Source: Papaver somniferum (lineage: Eukaryota; Streptophyta; Magnoliopsida; Ranunculales; Papaveraceae). From it: a stretch of 64,000 bases of DNA. The translations under genes and the position numbers were made by a program. Each line of letters begins with the position of its first letter. The stretch's first letter is position 1. Below, piece after piece: positions 1 through 12,549 of the stretch. Under the pieces are notes generated by a model, which was not told the origin of the DNA, did not search any database, and was given only the letters and a program-made list of their open reading frames with translations. The DNA lies in contig NC_039361.1 in NCBI RefSeq assembly GCF_003573695.1, forward strand, positions 133,332,777 through 133,396,776. Reading direction: 5' to 3'.

Positions 1-143
1 TCTTCTTTATATATTTTCTGTATATGAATTGTTCAATAGTTGCTCAGGAGAAAATTACGCAGGAACAACAAACTAGAAATAAATAGATTAGTACTTAGAA
101 CATCTTACTTGGTGCATACATCTTACTAGGTTAATACATCTCC

Positions 144-338
144 TCATTCATTACAACTAGGAAATACATGACCAGCCGAAATACATAGATGGCACTTGAT
201 AGTTGATGATGAGCTTGAACACTCCATTGTGTCTTCTTCTTTGTGAAAATTTGGCAGGTGAAGGTTGTTGTTGAATAAGAAGTTGAGAAAGTGTTTGAAT
301 TTAGCTTTTATAGAGACCAGATCGTCCAGATAGTTCAA
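144..338 (-). CDS. Hypothetical short ORF with TATA-like upstream box
   Basis: I do not recognise this 64-codon reading frame. An ATG at 227 would give a 27-residue peptide with a serine run and a CxxC pair, ending at 144. A minus-strand TATAAAAGC lies at 304-312, at a distance that would suit a start near 280, so this may be the 5' end of a gene or transposon gene pointing out of the window. Nothing downstream to position 1 extends it convincingly. It could equally be chance. Confidence 0.2.
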   Translation of the reverse strand: MNYLDDLVSIKAKFKHFLNFLFNNNLHLPNFHKEEDTMECSSSSSTIKCHLCISAGHVFPSCNE

Positions 339-638
339 CGGTCAAATTTTGAAAACCCAAAAAATCCGACCGTTGGATGTCGACATTCTGGTACGTTATC
401 TATATGCAGATACGTGTCTAACGTCGAAGTTAACGGCGTTAAGTAATTACATATTTTTAAAATTGAAAAAAAAATACTAAACAGACTTCAAGGTCAAACC
501 GAGTCCACGCGGGTCAACGTCATTTCCAAGTACCAAACACCAAGCTGGACAAATGTTAGACCAAACATCAAAGTTGGTCAAAACTTGAGTACCAAAAACA
601 AAATAACCCTAATCAAATAGCACCAAACCATACCAGCA
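339..638. other. Non-coding stretch, possible transposon terminus
   Basis: No coding signal. The right part (about 520-632) repeats phrases such as 'accaaacac', 'accaaacatc' and 'accaaaccatacc'. This style is common in terminal inverted repeats of plant Mutator-like elements. The junction with LINE sequence is near 632. The partner terminus would lie left of the window, so this is only a suggestion. Confidence 0.2.
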
Positions 639-823
639 ATGGTTCCTTATGAAGCTATTTGGATGAAGTTTGTATCTCCTAAAGTGCAATTTTTTATGGA
701 CTTCCGCATAAAATGATATTCCTACAACATATAATTTTGTAAGAATATGATGTCATTCGTAATACACAATGTCACCAAGTTCCTGAATCAGTAAAGCATT
801 TACTTCGACATTGTAGTTGTATG
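639..823 (+). pseudogene. LINE ORF2 3' relic, upstream half (zf-RVT region)
   Basis: Translation from 639 gives IWMKFVSPKVQFF, the conserved segment that precedes the zinc-binding region (zf-RVT) of plant LINE ORF2 proteins, and near the end PESVKHLLRHC, its His/Cys part. Stops and frameshifts interrupt it. It stops at the solo LTR and resumes at 3660; the 5 bases GTATG are present on both sides. Only the last part of ORF2 survives and no RT domain is seen, so this is a 5'-truncated dead LINE. Confidence 0.6.
819..823. repeat. Target-site duplication GTATG (left)
   Basis: Identical to 3660-3664 and directly abutting the TG...CA-type ends of the solo LTR. Five bases is the normal duplication for copia integrases. 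Confidence 0.85.
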
Positions 824-3659
824 TGAAAAGATGAGGGTATCCAAATACACAACAATCTTTTTGTTTTGAACCTATAAGTCCTCTTACCGAAAGTGATCGT
901 CTATGGACAGAGTCGAGACAATACAACAAATCGGTATTCACACTTTCTTTGATTGTATATGGATACGAGGTCGAGACAATACGACTACCAAAGTGTGATA
1001 CTTTATAATAGGTTCGGACTTAACCAAACTCTATAGGATCGTTATCAAGTATATCGGAGTTAATATTTGTGTAATTTACTTTAAATTATATAAACATACA
1101 CAAATATAATTGCGGAAAATAAAAGTAAATCACACAGCAAGATTTTGTTAAAGAGGAAAACTGCAAGTGCAGAAAAACCCCGGGACCTAGTCCAGAGTTG
1201 AATACTCTTAGAATTAAGCCGCTATACAAAATCTAAACCAACTTCGTATAGTTGAGACCAAGGAACTACCTCTAATTCACTTAGTTTCCCCAGTATCCCT
1301 GTGCTTCCGACTTCGAAGGTCACGCACTGGTACCATTCCTTTGGATCGTATTCCAAACAGTAAAGGAACAACAAATATGTTTGGTAACAACTCTATTGAT
1401 TCTTTTAAGATAAAGATATCTCAAGCCATACGCAAAGGATCTTACGTTTAATATAATAAACTCCTTTGCCTGGTTATATCAATCTATCCAATAACTACAA
1501 AAGCAATTAAGTTTAGATTCTCAATCAATGAGTATAGATCTCAACGAGAAGCTATAAAGTGATGCCGATCTCACACAACTAATTAATCGAATAAATCCCA
1601 TTCTAGTTGGATCCCAGCCGATCAAGGTTTGTGCACACACAAAGATATGAGAACTAATAAGAAATATGTTTCGTCTTCAAATCTTCTTCAATCTTCAATA
1701 ATAAACTGCACAACTCCACTTGAATCTCTTGTGATCAATCACACACATAACAGAGTCTGTTAATAATGGATTATCACAAGATGTCTTTAGATCTACAAAA
1801 AGTTCTAAAGATGTCGTCCATACTTCAATTTAGTTTGAGTGAATCTTATATCAGAAAAGAATATTCTCAAGAATAAAAAAACTAGGTGCAATCAAAGTTT
1901 CAACAACTGTTGGTCAATCAAATCAATCGAAAACTAATAACACTGCAGTTATCTAGTTTCCTACCAATGGTACTTGTAGAGCTTCTTGACCCTACAGAAG
2001 TCTTTAAACGAGCGGTCGTAAGAGATTTCACCTAATTAGGATACATTCCTCTCCGAATAAACGGCTCCAACAGAAACAACAAGCTCTTATAATAGTTTGC
2101 TAGAAATGTAAACTTAGTTATTTATAGACCAAGGATGTTTGGACACCAAGGAATTTCCAAAACCGAAAGTATTCTCAAGATATGCAATGAATAACAGAAT
2201 TCGGTTTTCCTAATTCCAGTAAATGCTTGTCCAAAATTTCCGAAATCTCTCAATAGAAAATCTCCAATTAGTAAATGCACATTACTAATTTTTATTCTCT
2301 AGAGATATGCATTTAATTGCTGGTAATTAAAGCATATAAAACCAAAAACCTTAACTAAAAGATTCTCAATTTATTTCGGCACAGGATCACCTTGAGTACC
2401 AAGGAATATCTTTGAACAATAAATGATAATAGTTACTATACGTGTTCAAAGTATGTTGACATCCCTTCACTATAAATCCTTATTCATAATTACATGGATT
2501 TACATTCTTGGAATCGGTTATACCACACTTCCAAATAAGTTTAGAATTGGTTGACCTGTATTCCAACATAACTATGTGATTGATCAAATATCAAATCACA
2601 TATGTGGGTTCAATTGGTTCTACTGATCACTAGAATCGGTTATATCTCAATATGGAAATACTTGTGATCGGTCAGACAAGTTACCATGACCGGTTACATC
2701 AGTTACCCGGAACGGTTACCATATTCCTATAGTATTATTTGTGAACGGTGACACCAGTTACCAGGATCGATTACACCAATTACAAGGACCTATTACCAAT
2801 TAAAAGGATCGATTACACAACACTCTGTGATCGGTCATACCAATTACTAGGATCGATTACACCAATTACTAGGATCGGTCACACCTATTACAAATATCGA
2901 TCATATCATCTCATGGGGATTACTTAGGATCGGTTACACCAATTAATAAAAACTAGTCATACCAAATCATAAGTCAAGCATTGTGATTAGTTATACCAAG
3001 ATGCATAACAATTTTACGATCGATTCTACCATCTCACACACATTGGTAATCCAAAGATTTGCAATGCATAGCTGAACCAATAATCCTAATGATTTCCCTT
3101 TCGATCCATAAAACAAGTTCATGAATGTACTTCTTTTAAATGAATATAAAACATTGTTTTCTAGGATGAAATCTTCACCATAACCCATTCACATAATCAT
3201 AACAGTATATACAACATATGTTGATATCATATCTACGAAGTTCAAAAGGTAAGTGTTATACTTCGTAGTCTAATTACCTAGTACTATGATCATACAAATA
3301 TGACCATGTCACATCACTAGAGAATTATACAATATGTATAGTATATACAACTTCGAAGTTATGTTTTCAATATAACACGACTTGAAAGATACGTTAGGAA
3401 TGAAACAGTTCAAATCAATATTACTAACCTCAAGTGGAAGGATGATGTCGTCGTTGTAGTTCACTACTTCTTCACATTCTTTAGGTCTTTGGAGTAGTAC
3501 TTGTATGTCTCAACATTCCTAGACTTTCTAGTCTAACTTAAACGAAGTTGACTCTAGTATATAATCAAGCGACTTTAGATGAGTTTTAACACACTAAAAT
3601 ATGACAACCAAACTTAACATTCCAACGCTTGGTGAGTTCAACTAAGCTATGCTTTAACA
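824..3659 (-). mobile_element. Solo LTR of a Sirevirus-like copia element (LTR A)
   Basis: This 2836-bp LTR lies on the minus strand: its right end reads as the reverse complement of TGTTAAAGCATAGCTTAG and its left end as TGAAAAGATGAGGG. It shares its termini and internal blocks (for example the 'gatcgtctatggacagagtcgagacaatac' type segment near 890 and the 'aaaccccgggacctagtccag' segment near 1175) with the LTRs at 48699-51221, 56140-60740 and 57760-59817. No primer site, tract or coding region adjoins it, and a perfect 5-bp duplication flanks it. It is therefore what remains after recombination between two LTRs. ORFs inside it are chance. Confidence 0.85.
2625..2965 (-). repeat. Degenerate minisatellite in LTR A
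   Basis: About a dozen loosely spaced units of 20-28 bp, each with a GATCGGTTACACC-like core (variants gaccggttacatc, gatcgattacacc, gatcggtcatacc). The same place in the related LTRs holds similar but differently spaced arrays. CGGTTA fits the CNGTTR core bound by plant MYB factors; that link is inference. Confidence 0.6.
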
Positions 3660-3664
3660 GTATG
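3660..3664. repeat. Target-site duplication GTATG (right)
   Basis: Perfect partner of 819-823. LINE sequence continues directly after it. Confidence 0.85.
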
Positions 3665-3987
3665 CAAAAGGTATGTGAATATTTCATTGGTGGTTTTAAT
3701 ATTAGGTGGGCTCAGACTGGCACAATTTCAGATCAACTTGAAGCTTGGAAATTCAGAGAATCCAAGGAAGGAAAATCTGGTCACTAATCATCTTTGGGAT
3801 ATGTTGGGCAGTTTGGGGAGAAAGAAATGGAAAGAACAATAGATAATAATCTTCCCAGACTTGCAGGAACAATTATAAATGAAGATAAATCTAGCGCTTT
3901 TTAACGGGGTGCAAAAGAGAATTGGTTCAGGACTGCATCTTTTAGAGATCTAGTTACTCACTGGAAAATCAGTATAGATTGTAATTA
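3665..3987 (+). pseudogene. LINE ORF2 3' relic, downstream half
   Basis: Continuation of the relic at 639-823. Degraded translation shows a tail typical of LINE ORF2 proteins without RNase H, with a WAVWGERNG-like block near 3800-3830 and FRDLVTHWK near 3945, ending at a stop near 3987. The short T-run after it (about 3992-4000) and the following AT-rich bases have no clear poly(A). Confidence 0.5.
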
Positions 3988-4148
3988 GAATTTTTTTTGT
4001 TAGGATGGAGAGTTTAATATTGGAATATATATTTTTCGTTCAATTCTAACACAATTTAAACTTTTCTCTCTAATACAAATTGAATCTAAAGAACGATTTA
4101 CATCCAACAACGATTTCACTGCACACGGTTTTACAAATATACAAATAA

Positions 4149-4523
4149 GAGGAAGGCCCCTCACATTATATCACACTTTGAACGATATTTTTTTAAAATA
4201 ATCCAAACGATAACTGATTGAAGCTAATGTTTTAGGGATATGTATCTCTTACAAAAAGGAGTACATTGCAGAATACCAAACTTCATTATCTACTAATCTT
4301 AATTTTAACGGTTGAAAATCCGTTGATTTTCGATGGTTGACTTTAAATAGTAAATAATAGTGCTGTTATACGTCCCATTTTTGGTAGAGATATAGATGTT
4401 TGTAAGGGGAATATATTCCAAAAATATTAACTTCAAATCTGTTGTCGTTTAGGTTTAAAGAAAAAAATATATCATTCAACATGTGAGATAATGTGAGAAT
4501 AAAAGTGTGAATGGATCTTCCTT
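4149..4523. mobile_element. MITE, same family as 39483-39899
   Basis: The ends are imperfect inverted repeats beginning (g)aggaagg on the left and, reverse-complemented, aaggaagatcc on the right. The interior aligns by eye with 39483-39899: shared blocks 'gaagctaat-ttttgg-gatatgt', 'ttttggnagnnatagat', 'ccaaaatatta-cttcaaatc'. It has no ORF. The target duplication is not clear here; it is clearer in the other copy. Confidence 0.5.
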
Positions 4524-4584
4524 TTATAAATAAAAGTAATAAGTAAACAATTTGATCCCCTAAAAATTTATTATTTATTCAAAT

Positions 4585-4596
4585 GCGTATCACCAA
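4585..4596. repeat. LINE 1 target-site duplication, left
   Basis: GCGTATCACCAA, identical to 19850-19861 next to the LINE's poly(A). Confidence 0.85.
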
Positions 4597-4914
4597 TTCA
4601 ATCAACCAAGATGCGGAAGGCAAATCGGGAGACACTCAGTTGATTCAGTATAAAAAAAAAATCTTCAAATATTCAGATCTCTGCATGATTAGTTGATTTC
4701 TTTTGATTTCATATTCTTTAGTTATTACAATGTTAAACTTGATATTGACTCAATCTCTCTTAGTTTAATTTGTTTCATCTTATAGTTTTGGGTTTTTATC
4801 GATTCTTATGTCAACCTAAATCTTTTCCTTCTACTTTCAATTAGCTGTTTTCCTTCTAATTAATCTACCTAATGGATTTTTAAATTCTGTTGCAGGGTTT
4901 TCCTCTCATTCAAC

Positions 4915-6625
4915 ATGGCATACATCCAGTTTTGGAGTTTTTCTTGGTTTCATCTCCTTCTGACAACATTATTGTTGCAGCCAAAGACACTATTAAGTTC
5001 ATCTTCGACAGCGGTATTGCAACCCATCAACCAAAAGATGGTATTTATCAGTATTTCCCAGTATTATAGTTTAGATCATGTATATGATCACAATGTTAGC
5101 AGTGAGTTCATCAATTTAGTTTCAGATGGTAGCGATTTCTTCAACTCTGATTCTGATTAGCTGATTCGAGAGAAACAGTTTCAAAATTTGAATTTCCGAA
5201 ATTTAATCTTTCCCCTTATAATTAAGCGTAATTGGAGGACAAGCAGTTACTTTTTAATTATGCCGGAGTTGACTGATTTAAAGAATTTTGCAGGAAATTT
5301 TTTCCCATCTTTGGAAAATATTTTCTTAGCTAAGATATCTCAAAATAGTTATAACGATATAACTAATTTTGGTTATTCTAGATATTTTCTACATCTTTAT
5401 AACAAGAGGAAATCAAGACTTATTCTCATAAATCATTCCGAAGGTATTTCTCAAGCTCCAAAGAACTGTGTAATAGCTTCTTCTTCAAACACACAGGTTT
5501 CGACTATCACTTCTCAAGTGCAGAAAACTAAGATTCGAGATTTCAGTTCCAAACAGATAAGGCGTGCAGTGGGTTCTACTAGAGCTCTTGCAGTTGCTAT
5601 TGAAGAATGGAGTAACAATCTTCTTGGAAAATTGCATTCAAAAGATCCAATGGAGACTGATACTATGAGACAAGAAATCAAGTTGATATGGAAACAATAT
5701 AGAGTAAAAGAACTTCGTGCAATGGATAGAAACATCTTTCTTTTCAAGTTTGCATCTTCTGAAATAATGGAAGCAGTCCTGAAGAAAGGTCCATGGAACG
5801 TTAATAAGTGTCATCTGAATCTTGTCAAGTATGACTCATCCATTTCTATACAGGATCATGATTTCTCTCATCAGGAGTGGAATGTGCAGTTCCAAAATAT
5901 CCTTCTGGAGCATCATTTTGTTCAGGTGATCGATGAAGCTTTGGTTGAACTAGGGCCTAAGATCTGGACTGTACCAGATAACTATTTTCCTGGTTTTGGT
6001 TCTATGATTACTGCAAGGGTTATAATTGATCTCAAAAAACTTATTTTTAGAGGAGGTTGGTGGAATACAACATCAGGTGGAGTAACATGGATTAGATATC
6101 ATTGGTTGAGGCAACCACATCTTATTTGTCAAGAATGTTTTACTATTGGTATAATGATGAGGAATGTGAGAATACAACTTTAGATTTAAAAATAAGAAAA
6201 TACACCAATGAAGAATATGTTAACTATTGCCACAATCTAGCACAGGCTTATGGTGTAGAAATTTCAGAAGATTTAGATCAGATGTTGAACCAAATATGTG
6301 AAGCTAGTAGAAAACAAATGGAGGAAAAGAGAAAGCTGAGGAACAAGAAGAAGCAAGGAAAGCTAAATGATCTAGAAGTGATGATCAAGAAACAGAAGTT
6401 ACTATGGGTCCTACTCTTAGTCCTGTAATCCAGTCACATGATGTTCACAATAGAATCATTGGTCATAATACTGGAAATACTGATAATATGAAAACTTTTG
6501 ATGGCATGGAGCATGACTTGGCTGAGGAAGGAGAACCAAATGCAAAGGAGTATTCCCATGAAATGAAGGAAGCCACTGCCTCTGGGGTAATTATCTTAAC
6601 TTCTTTATTAGTGCATTTATATTGA
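4915..6625 (+). pseudogene. LINE 1 ORF1 (DUF4283 / zinc-knuckle RNA-binding protein), disrupted
   Basis: ORF1 proteins coat LINE RNA in the retrotransposition particle. I start it at the ATG in caacATGGC at 4915. The frame runs to 6183 except for a TAG at 5158-5160. A DUF4283 fold is visible at about residues 150-260 of the frame (IFLFKFAS, VLKKGPWNV, then a WTVP-type segment). The plant-specific knuckle (CQECFTIG, then DEEC) follows at about 6127-6170. A one-base loss at about 6151 removes the knuckle His and shifts the reading to the frame used at 6152-6428; another shift near 6405 moves it to the frame ending at 6625. The charged Lys/Glu-rich tail fits an ORF1 C-terminus. Non-functional. 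Confidence 0.75.
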
Positions 6626-6658
6626 GTTTCTTTTGCACTCAAGTTTTATTCGTTAACC

Positions 6659-9600
6659 ATGAAAATATGGGCCTGGAATGTCCAGGGCTTAGCAAAAAAA
6701 TTCACTAGAGATCAACTTTTTGTCTTAGTTAAAAAGAAATCTCCAGATTTTATTTTTCTCTCAGAAACTAAAGTTGAAAGTGCTACTATGCTTTCTCTAG
6801 CTAACTTTCTTAGCTATTGCAACCATGTTCATATATATAGGGTAGGTCTTGCTGGAGGCATCCTCCTTATGTGGAAGGATGGTATTCACTGTGAAGTTCA
6901 GAATATCTCTAATAATATGATCCATGTTGTCACTAAAATAGACCCTAGTAAACCAAATGTTCTTATTACATTCATGTATGGTTCAATGTATTTTGGTAGG
7001 AAAAAAGAGCAGTGGGATTTCATGATGCAAATCAGTGAAAAATATATTACAACCATGGTTAGTAATAGGTGATCTTAACTTTCATCTTCATGAATCCTCT
7101 AATTTTTCTACTGAAGATAGATATTTCATGAAAAAGTGAATATTTGTGGTCTTATGGATCTTGGTTATAATGGTAAGAATTTCACTTGGTCTAGTAACAG
7201 ATTTGGTACTGGTAGTAGAAAATATAGAATAGATATGGCCTTAGGTAATAGTCATTGGTGTAACTGTTATCCTCGGGCTAAACTTTCACATTTGGTGCAA
7301 GCAGGATCTGACCATTGTCCAATCCTTTTAGTTCCAACTGAGATAAATAGGAATACTTGGAGGCCTTTTAAGTTCTCTTCTATGTGGATGAAACATTTTA
7401 CTTTCAAAAACCAACTTAATATAGCCTAGAAGTTTGATGTCTCTGGTTCCACCGCTTTTAAACTTACTAGTAAGCATCACATTACTAGGAAGAGATTATC
7501 TCATTGGAATAAAATTGAATTTGGAGATATTGATAGAAATATCAATAATCTTCATAACCAACTTGAGACTGTCCAAAATGGGCAGTTTTCTTCTTCTCAG
7601 CATGATAATATAGTTTCTCTCACTAAACAACTTGATGACTGGTTCAACATTAAAGCTGAATTTTATAAACAAAATTCAGGTGACACTTTTATAAATGAAA
7701 TATATCATAATACCAACTACTTTCACACTTTAGCAAATATAAGGATGTTTAGAAAAAATATTGATTGCTTATGTGATGTTAATGGTGTTTGGTTCAATGA
7801 TAATAAGGATATTGCTAACATACTTGTTGACCACTTTGCTCATGTTAGTAAAACTTCAAATCTTATTTTTGGTGAGAATACTTTTGGTATCATTCCTACT
7901 ATAATCACTGCTCAGGACAATATTCAACTTTCTAAAATTCCAACTAGTGAAGAAATATTTCAGACCATCAAGCATATATTCCCTTGGAGTTCTCCTGGCC
8001 CAGATGGGTTTCAATCTGGTTTCTATCATTACAACTGAGACATTGTAGGTAAAAATGTTATTGATGTTGTTCAATGTTTTTTTGAATCTGGTTACATGCC
8101 TTCTGAATTCAATAAAAATTATCTAAGTTTAATTCCTAAATGTGATAATGCTATAAGACCTGTTGATTTTAGAACCATGGGCTTATGGAATACTATTTAT
8201 AAGGTTATCTCTAAGATAATTGCTGACAGAATTAAACCTCATTTAAAGTATCTGATTTCTCCTTACCAAGCTGCATTTGTACCAGGAAGGGATATCCATG
8301 ACAATATTATTATTTCTCATGAGATGATCCATACAATGAAACATAAAGAAGGTTATAGTGGAACCATGGCTTTAAAACTTGAACTTTCTAAGGCCTTTGA
8401 CAGGATTTAATGGAAGTTTCTTCTAGGAGTTCTCAAAGAATTTGGTTTTGATGAAAAATTTTGTGGTTATATTGACCAATGTATATCCACTACTAATATA
8501 TTTGTTTTGTTGAATAGTTTTCCTACTCATTCTTATTCTCCCTCTAGAGGTGTTATACAAGGTGATCCACTATCACCCTATCTTTTCATTTTATGTATGG
8601 AATATTTGTCTAGACTCTTATTAAATGCTGAGGCTAACCATCTTATTTCAGGAGTTAAAGCATCTAGGAATGCGCCAGGTATTACCCATCTAATGTTTGC
8701 TGATGATATTCTTATATTTGTAAAAGCAGACATGCACAATATTAATGGTATTATAGAAGTTCTTATTTTTTTGGTAGATTAGCTGGTCAAGCTCTTAATC
8801 TGGATAAATCTAGTGTTTACTTTAGTCACAATATTAGTCCCAATACTAGAGACTTTCTATCTAAGGAACTTAAGATCACTGGAATGAAAGATACAAATAA
8901 ATATCTAGGTATAACTCTCTTGATAAGAAGAAACAAAACTAAAGCTTTTAGACCTGTCATGAAATCTTTTGGATGTAGACTAAAAACTTGGAAATGGAAG
9001 ACCATGAATCAATCTTCTAGAACCACTATGGTTAAGCATGTCTTAAATGTTATGCCAACTTATCAAATGAGTAGTTTTAGAGTTCCTAAAACTATTATAG
9101 ATCATACGGAATCAATACAAAAACATTTTTGGTGGGGTCATAGTAATAATAAGGGTTTTTGTCCTATAGGGTGGAACAAGCTTAGTATTACTAAGGCTTT
9201 AGGTGGCCTTGGCTTTAGAAACTTGGAGCACTTCAATTCTGCTTTATTGACTAAGATAGCTTGGAAAGCTTGTATTGAGGATAATTCTCCTTGCATGCAG
9301 ATTGTTAGAGCTAAATATGGCAAAAATAGAAGTTTACTTCATTTATACAAACTGAAAGATGATAGTTCTTGGGTTTGGAAAGGTATTTATCCTGGTATTG
9401 AAATTGTTCAACAGCATTCTATGTGGATAGTTCAATGTGGAACTAAAATAAACATCTGGCTAGATAATTGGAATTAATAGTCCACCTGTCCCTATTATGG
9501 GTCTTTATAGCATTGTCAATTTTACTCTTATATGTGATCTTTTTCTCCCTAGCACTAGAGTTTGGAATGAGAAACTAATACACTCTCTTTTTAACAATGA

Positions 9601-10155
9601 AACTTCTACTGCCATCATTAGTATGAATGTTCCTACAACTAGATAAGATTATCTTATTTGAAAACCAGATAGAAAAGGTAAGTTTTCTGTCAAAAGTGCC
9701 TATAACACTCTTTGTGCTGGACAGGTTAATGACATCATTAGTAATGACCCTATTCCAAAAGAAGTTTGGAAGAATCTCTGGAAGACTAAAGTTCCTCACA
9801 GAGTGCATCTCTTTGTTTGGAAATGCCTAAAATATATTGTCCCTGTTAGGGATATAATATCTAGATATAAAACAGATGTAGAGCCTCACTGTGTTTTGTG
9901 CAATCACAATACTGAAACTATTGCTCATCAGTTAATTGACTGTCCTTATGCTAAGGAAATATGGAATGGTTTGAATATTGATATTTCTGCTATCTCTAAT
10001 CTCTTTGCATATTTTTAAGATTGGGTTATAACCTGGTTTTCTACAGGTAATGAAGACTATCAAATGGACTTTGCTACTGAACTAAATGTGATCAGATTTA
10101 TGTGTATTATATGGTACATCTATAAAGGCAGATGTAACTTAATATTTAAAGATAT
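6659..10155 (+). pseudogene. LINE 1 ORF2, N-terminal and RT portion
   Basis: The polyprotein that nicks target DNA and copies LINE RNA. The AP-endonuclease spans about 6659-7430 with WNVQG, SETK, GDLNF (near 7070) and SDHCPIL (near 7308). The reverse transcriptase spans about 7960-8800 with SPGPDG, AAFVPGRDIHDN, KAFDRI, IQGDPLSPYLF (near 8555) and the catalytic FADD at 8696-8707. A thumb/zf-RVT part follows (HFWWG near 9125; a CVLC...H...DC cluster near 9893-9945). Stops (for example at 7427, 8036, 8408, 8780, 9475) and frameshifts break it at least seven times. It is cut at 10155 by the LTR element and resumes at 19226. Confidence 0.85.
10151..10155. repeat. Target-site duplication GATAT (left of TR-GAG element)
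   Basis: Pairs with GATGT at 19221-19225, one mismatch. The right copy keeps the LINE reading frame better and is probably the original base. Confidence 0.7.
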
Positions 10156-12515
10156 TGTTGATGGTGGTTTTATCTCAGGGCTAAATTTGTAAAACCTTGC
10201 ATCTGATGTGCCGTCACTCTGTGAGGAAACAGAGCCATGAGTGTCAACCTCTCCTCTGGCACGTTTATTGTTCAATATACTTACATGAAATTTATCCAGA
10301 CTGGCGCATGTAGCAACAATCCCAGGCATTCTGTAAATTTGGCACCTTGCCTACACTCAATTAATATAAGTTTCTTTGAATGCTTTCCCGACTGAACCCT
10401 TAATGTTGATATGGCATGACAATTTGTGTTCACTCGCAGCAGAGTAGCACGAATTTCCAAATATCAAGGATAAGGTCTTTGCATAAGGTATTCAATCAGA
10501 AAGCATGCTGCTCTCTGGCAACGAACTTGAAAGAACTCTGTGTCAACACATAGAATTCAATCAATTATCCTGACTAATTTGCAAAATTTAGGGTTTTGCG
10601 CCTTGCGCAGTATATCATACCTTGCTTGTCGAAATTAAGCCTAGGAAAACTAGGTAATTAATCCGCCATGGATTAGCAGATGCAAAATCTTGCCCAGAAT
10701 CAGAAAACAAGGAGCCGCAAAGAGAGGCGTGGCCATGCCTTAGGATAATCGACGCCATTTGCCATTGGCCACGCCCCATCCTAAACCGGCCTTATTTCCC
10801 CCGACCAATCAGGTCGCCTTAAACTCGCCACATGCACATAATTTGTGGCTGAGCCCATACTTGCCGGACCTATTTCCCATCGAAAAATCAGGTCGCACTA
10901 AACCTACCACGCGCACCAAAAGGGTGTCCACGCCCATGCTTAGCCGACTCCCTGCTTTCATTGACCAATCAGGTTGCTCTAAACCTGCCATAGCTTTAAA
11001 AAGGGAGGAAATTGTGTCAAAAGGTTACCCTACCAATTTGGCTTCCCAAAACCATGCCAACATGCTAACGTCATGTCAAACATGCCAAAAACAAACATTC
11101 CAAGTGCACATGCCAAACGTGCCACCTACCGCATACTACATGCCATATACGCTAATTAGGGTTTCGACATCCCAAACCCTAATTTAAGCAAAGTTGTCGC
11201 GCCAACCGAGCCAAACAATGTTCCACAGAACATGGGGATCAATGCGGCCATTAAAATTGATACTGCCACACCACGTTTGAATCTAACACCAACGTGCAAA
11301 AAATCCAACGACCATGGCTTCACCAGGCGCCACTTTCACCATCGTGCCACTGGCATGCACAAACTATGCCATCCATGTCGCAACGCCACTAGCATACACT
11401 AAAGACGCCACTGTGCCATCGTCAGGCGCCAACGGAAGGTAGCCACAATCAACGGCTACCCTTCCCCATGAGATGCAATCTCAACCATCCAAGTTTGCCA
11501 CCAAACTAACAGACTTATGGCAACTTTTAGGTGACCATCCTCCTAAATCCCGTGGCCATGGCTACGCCAGGCGCCACTTACACCATCATGCCACCGACAT
11601 GCACAAACTATGCCATCCATGCCGCAATTCCCCTGGCATGCACTCAAGGCGCCACTGTGACATTATCTGGCGCCAACAGAAGATGGACATAATCAATGGC
11701 TACCCTTCCTCATGAAATGCAATCTCAGCCATCAAAGTTCTCCACCGAACTGATAGACTTGTGGCAAGTTTCAGGCAGCCAGCCAAGACGAGTCTAATAA
11801 CATCACATGATATTTTCCTGCGGCAAGTCTCGTGATATTGACTTGCCAAAGTGCTACATGTTTTCCACAAAGAACATTCGAGACATCAAACATGTCACAA
11901 ACTGGGGGATACTCATCAGGGTATTGGTCTGGCGGTCTACAGCGTGCGGCGTGCAATACCCCCGTTACAAGAAAGTGTCATGAAGAAGGGCGGTTAATAA
12001 TAACAAGAAGTAATGTTGTAAACGTTTCCTTCATCATGGAAGCATAAATTCTAACGTTACACGTTACTCCACTCTTCCACCACTCAATCGTTTCCACTTC
12101 TACGAGATCATGGTACGTTTTATTATGACTTGGATAAATAGGTTTCACCTATTTCCACCAAAAAAACAAGTTTTGGTCGGAGAACAACACAGTATCCAAA
12201 AATCACCTGGTAGCTTTCCATTCTGCTAGCCAGTTCTACTTTCTGATACAAGTCATAAACAACCACACATTCAGAATCAACTATTCTGGTCTCAACACTT
12301 TCTTCGCTTCCCTCCCTAAGACCAACCCTTCTCCTCCACTTTGTGACCGAAGCAAGCATGGAACGTACATTTCTTGGTTTAAGCCAGGATTGTACAGATT
12401 GATCTCTCGAATCAAAAGTACTCCCATGCAGTGCATTATTTAGGATCTAGACTCGTTTCTCATCCACACACATAGAATTACTAAAACCGACAGAAGCAGT
12501 TTTCACCCTCAAACA
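10156..12515 (+). repeat. Left LTR of the TR-GAG element
   Basis: Starts TGTTGATGGTGG and ends CCCTCAAACA. Aligns end to end with 16867-19220. Contains an internal direct duplication at about 11318-11790. The ORFs that begin near 10759 here and near 17482 in the right LTR are parallel chance frames with no known domain. Confidence 0.85.
11318..11790 (+). repeat. Roughly 240-bp tandem duplication inside the LTR
   Basis: Two units, the first from about 11318 and the second from about 11560, share blocks such as ccaggcgccactt, atgcacaaactatgcc, gccactgtg, caatctca and acttntggcaa. The same two-unit structure is present in the right LTR (about 18015-18500), so the duplication is older than this insertion. 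Confidence 0.65.
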
Positions 12516-12517
12516 AT

Positions 12518-12534
12518 TGGCGACCATAGTGGGA
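12518..12534 (+). other. Primer-binding site of the TR-GAG element
   Basis: TGGCGACCATAGTGGGA begins two bases after the left LTR. The position and TGGCG start are typical of plant Ty3/gypsy-type primer sites. I have not matched it to a specific tRNA. Confidence 0.55.
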
Positions 12535-12549
12535 GATTAAATCTCTCGG

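Noticed and set aside
10759..11187. 142-codon frame with a near-identical partner at 17482-17895
   Set aside because: Both lie at the same place in the two LTRs of one element. The composition is repetitive and no domain is seen; the parallel is explained by LTR duplication.
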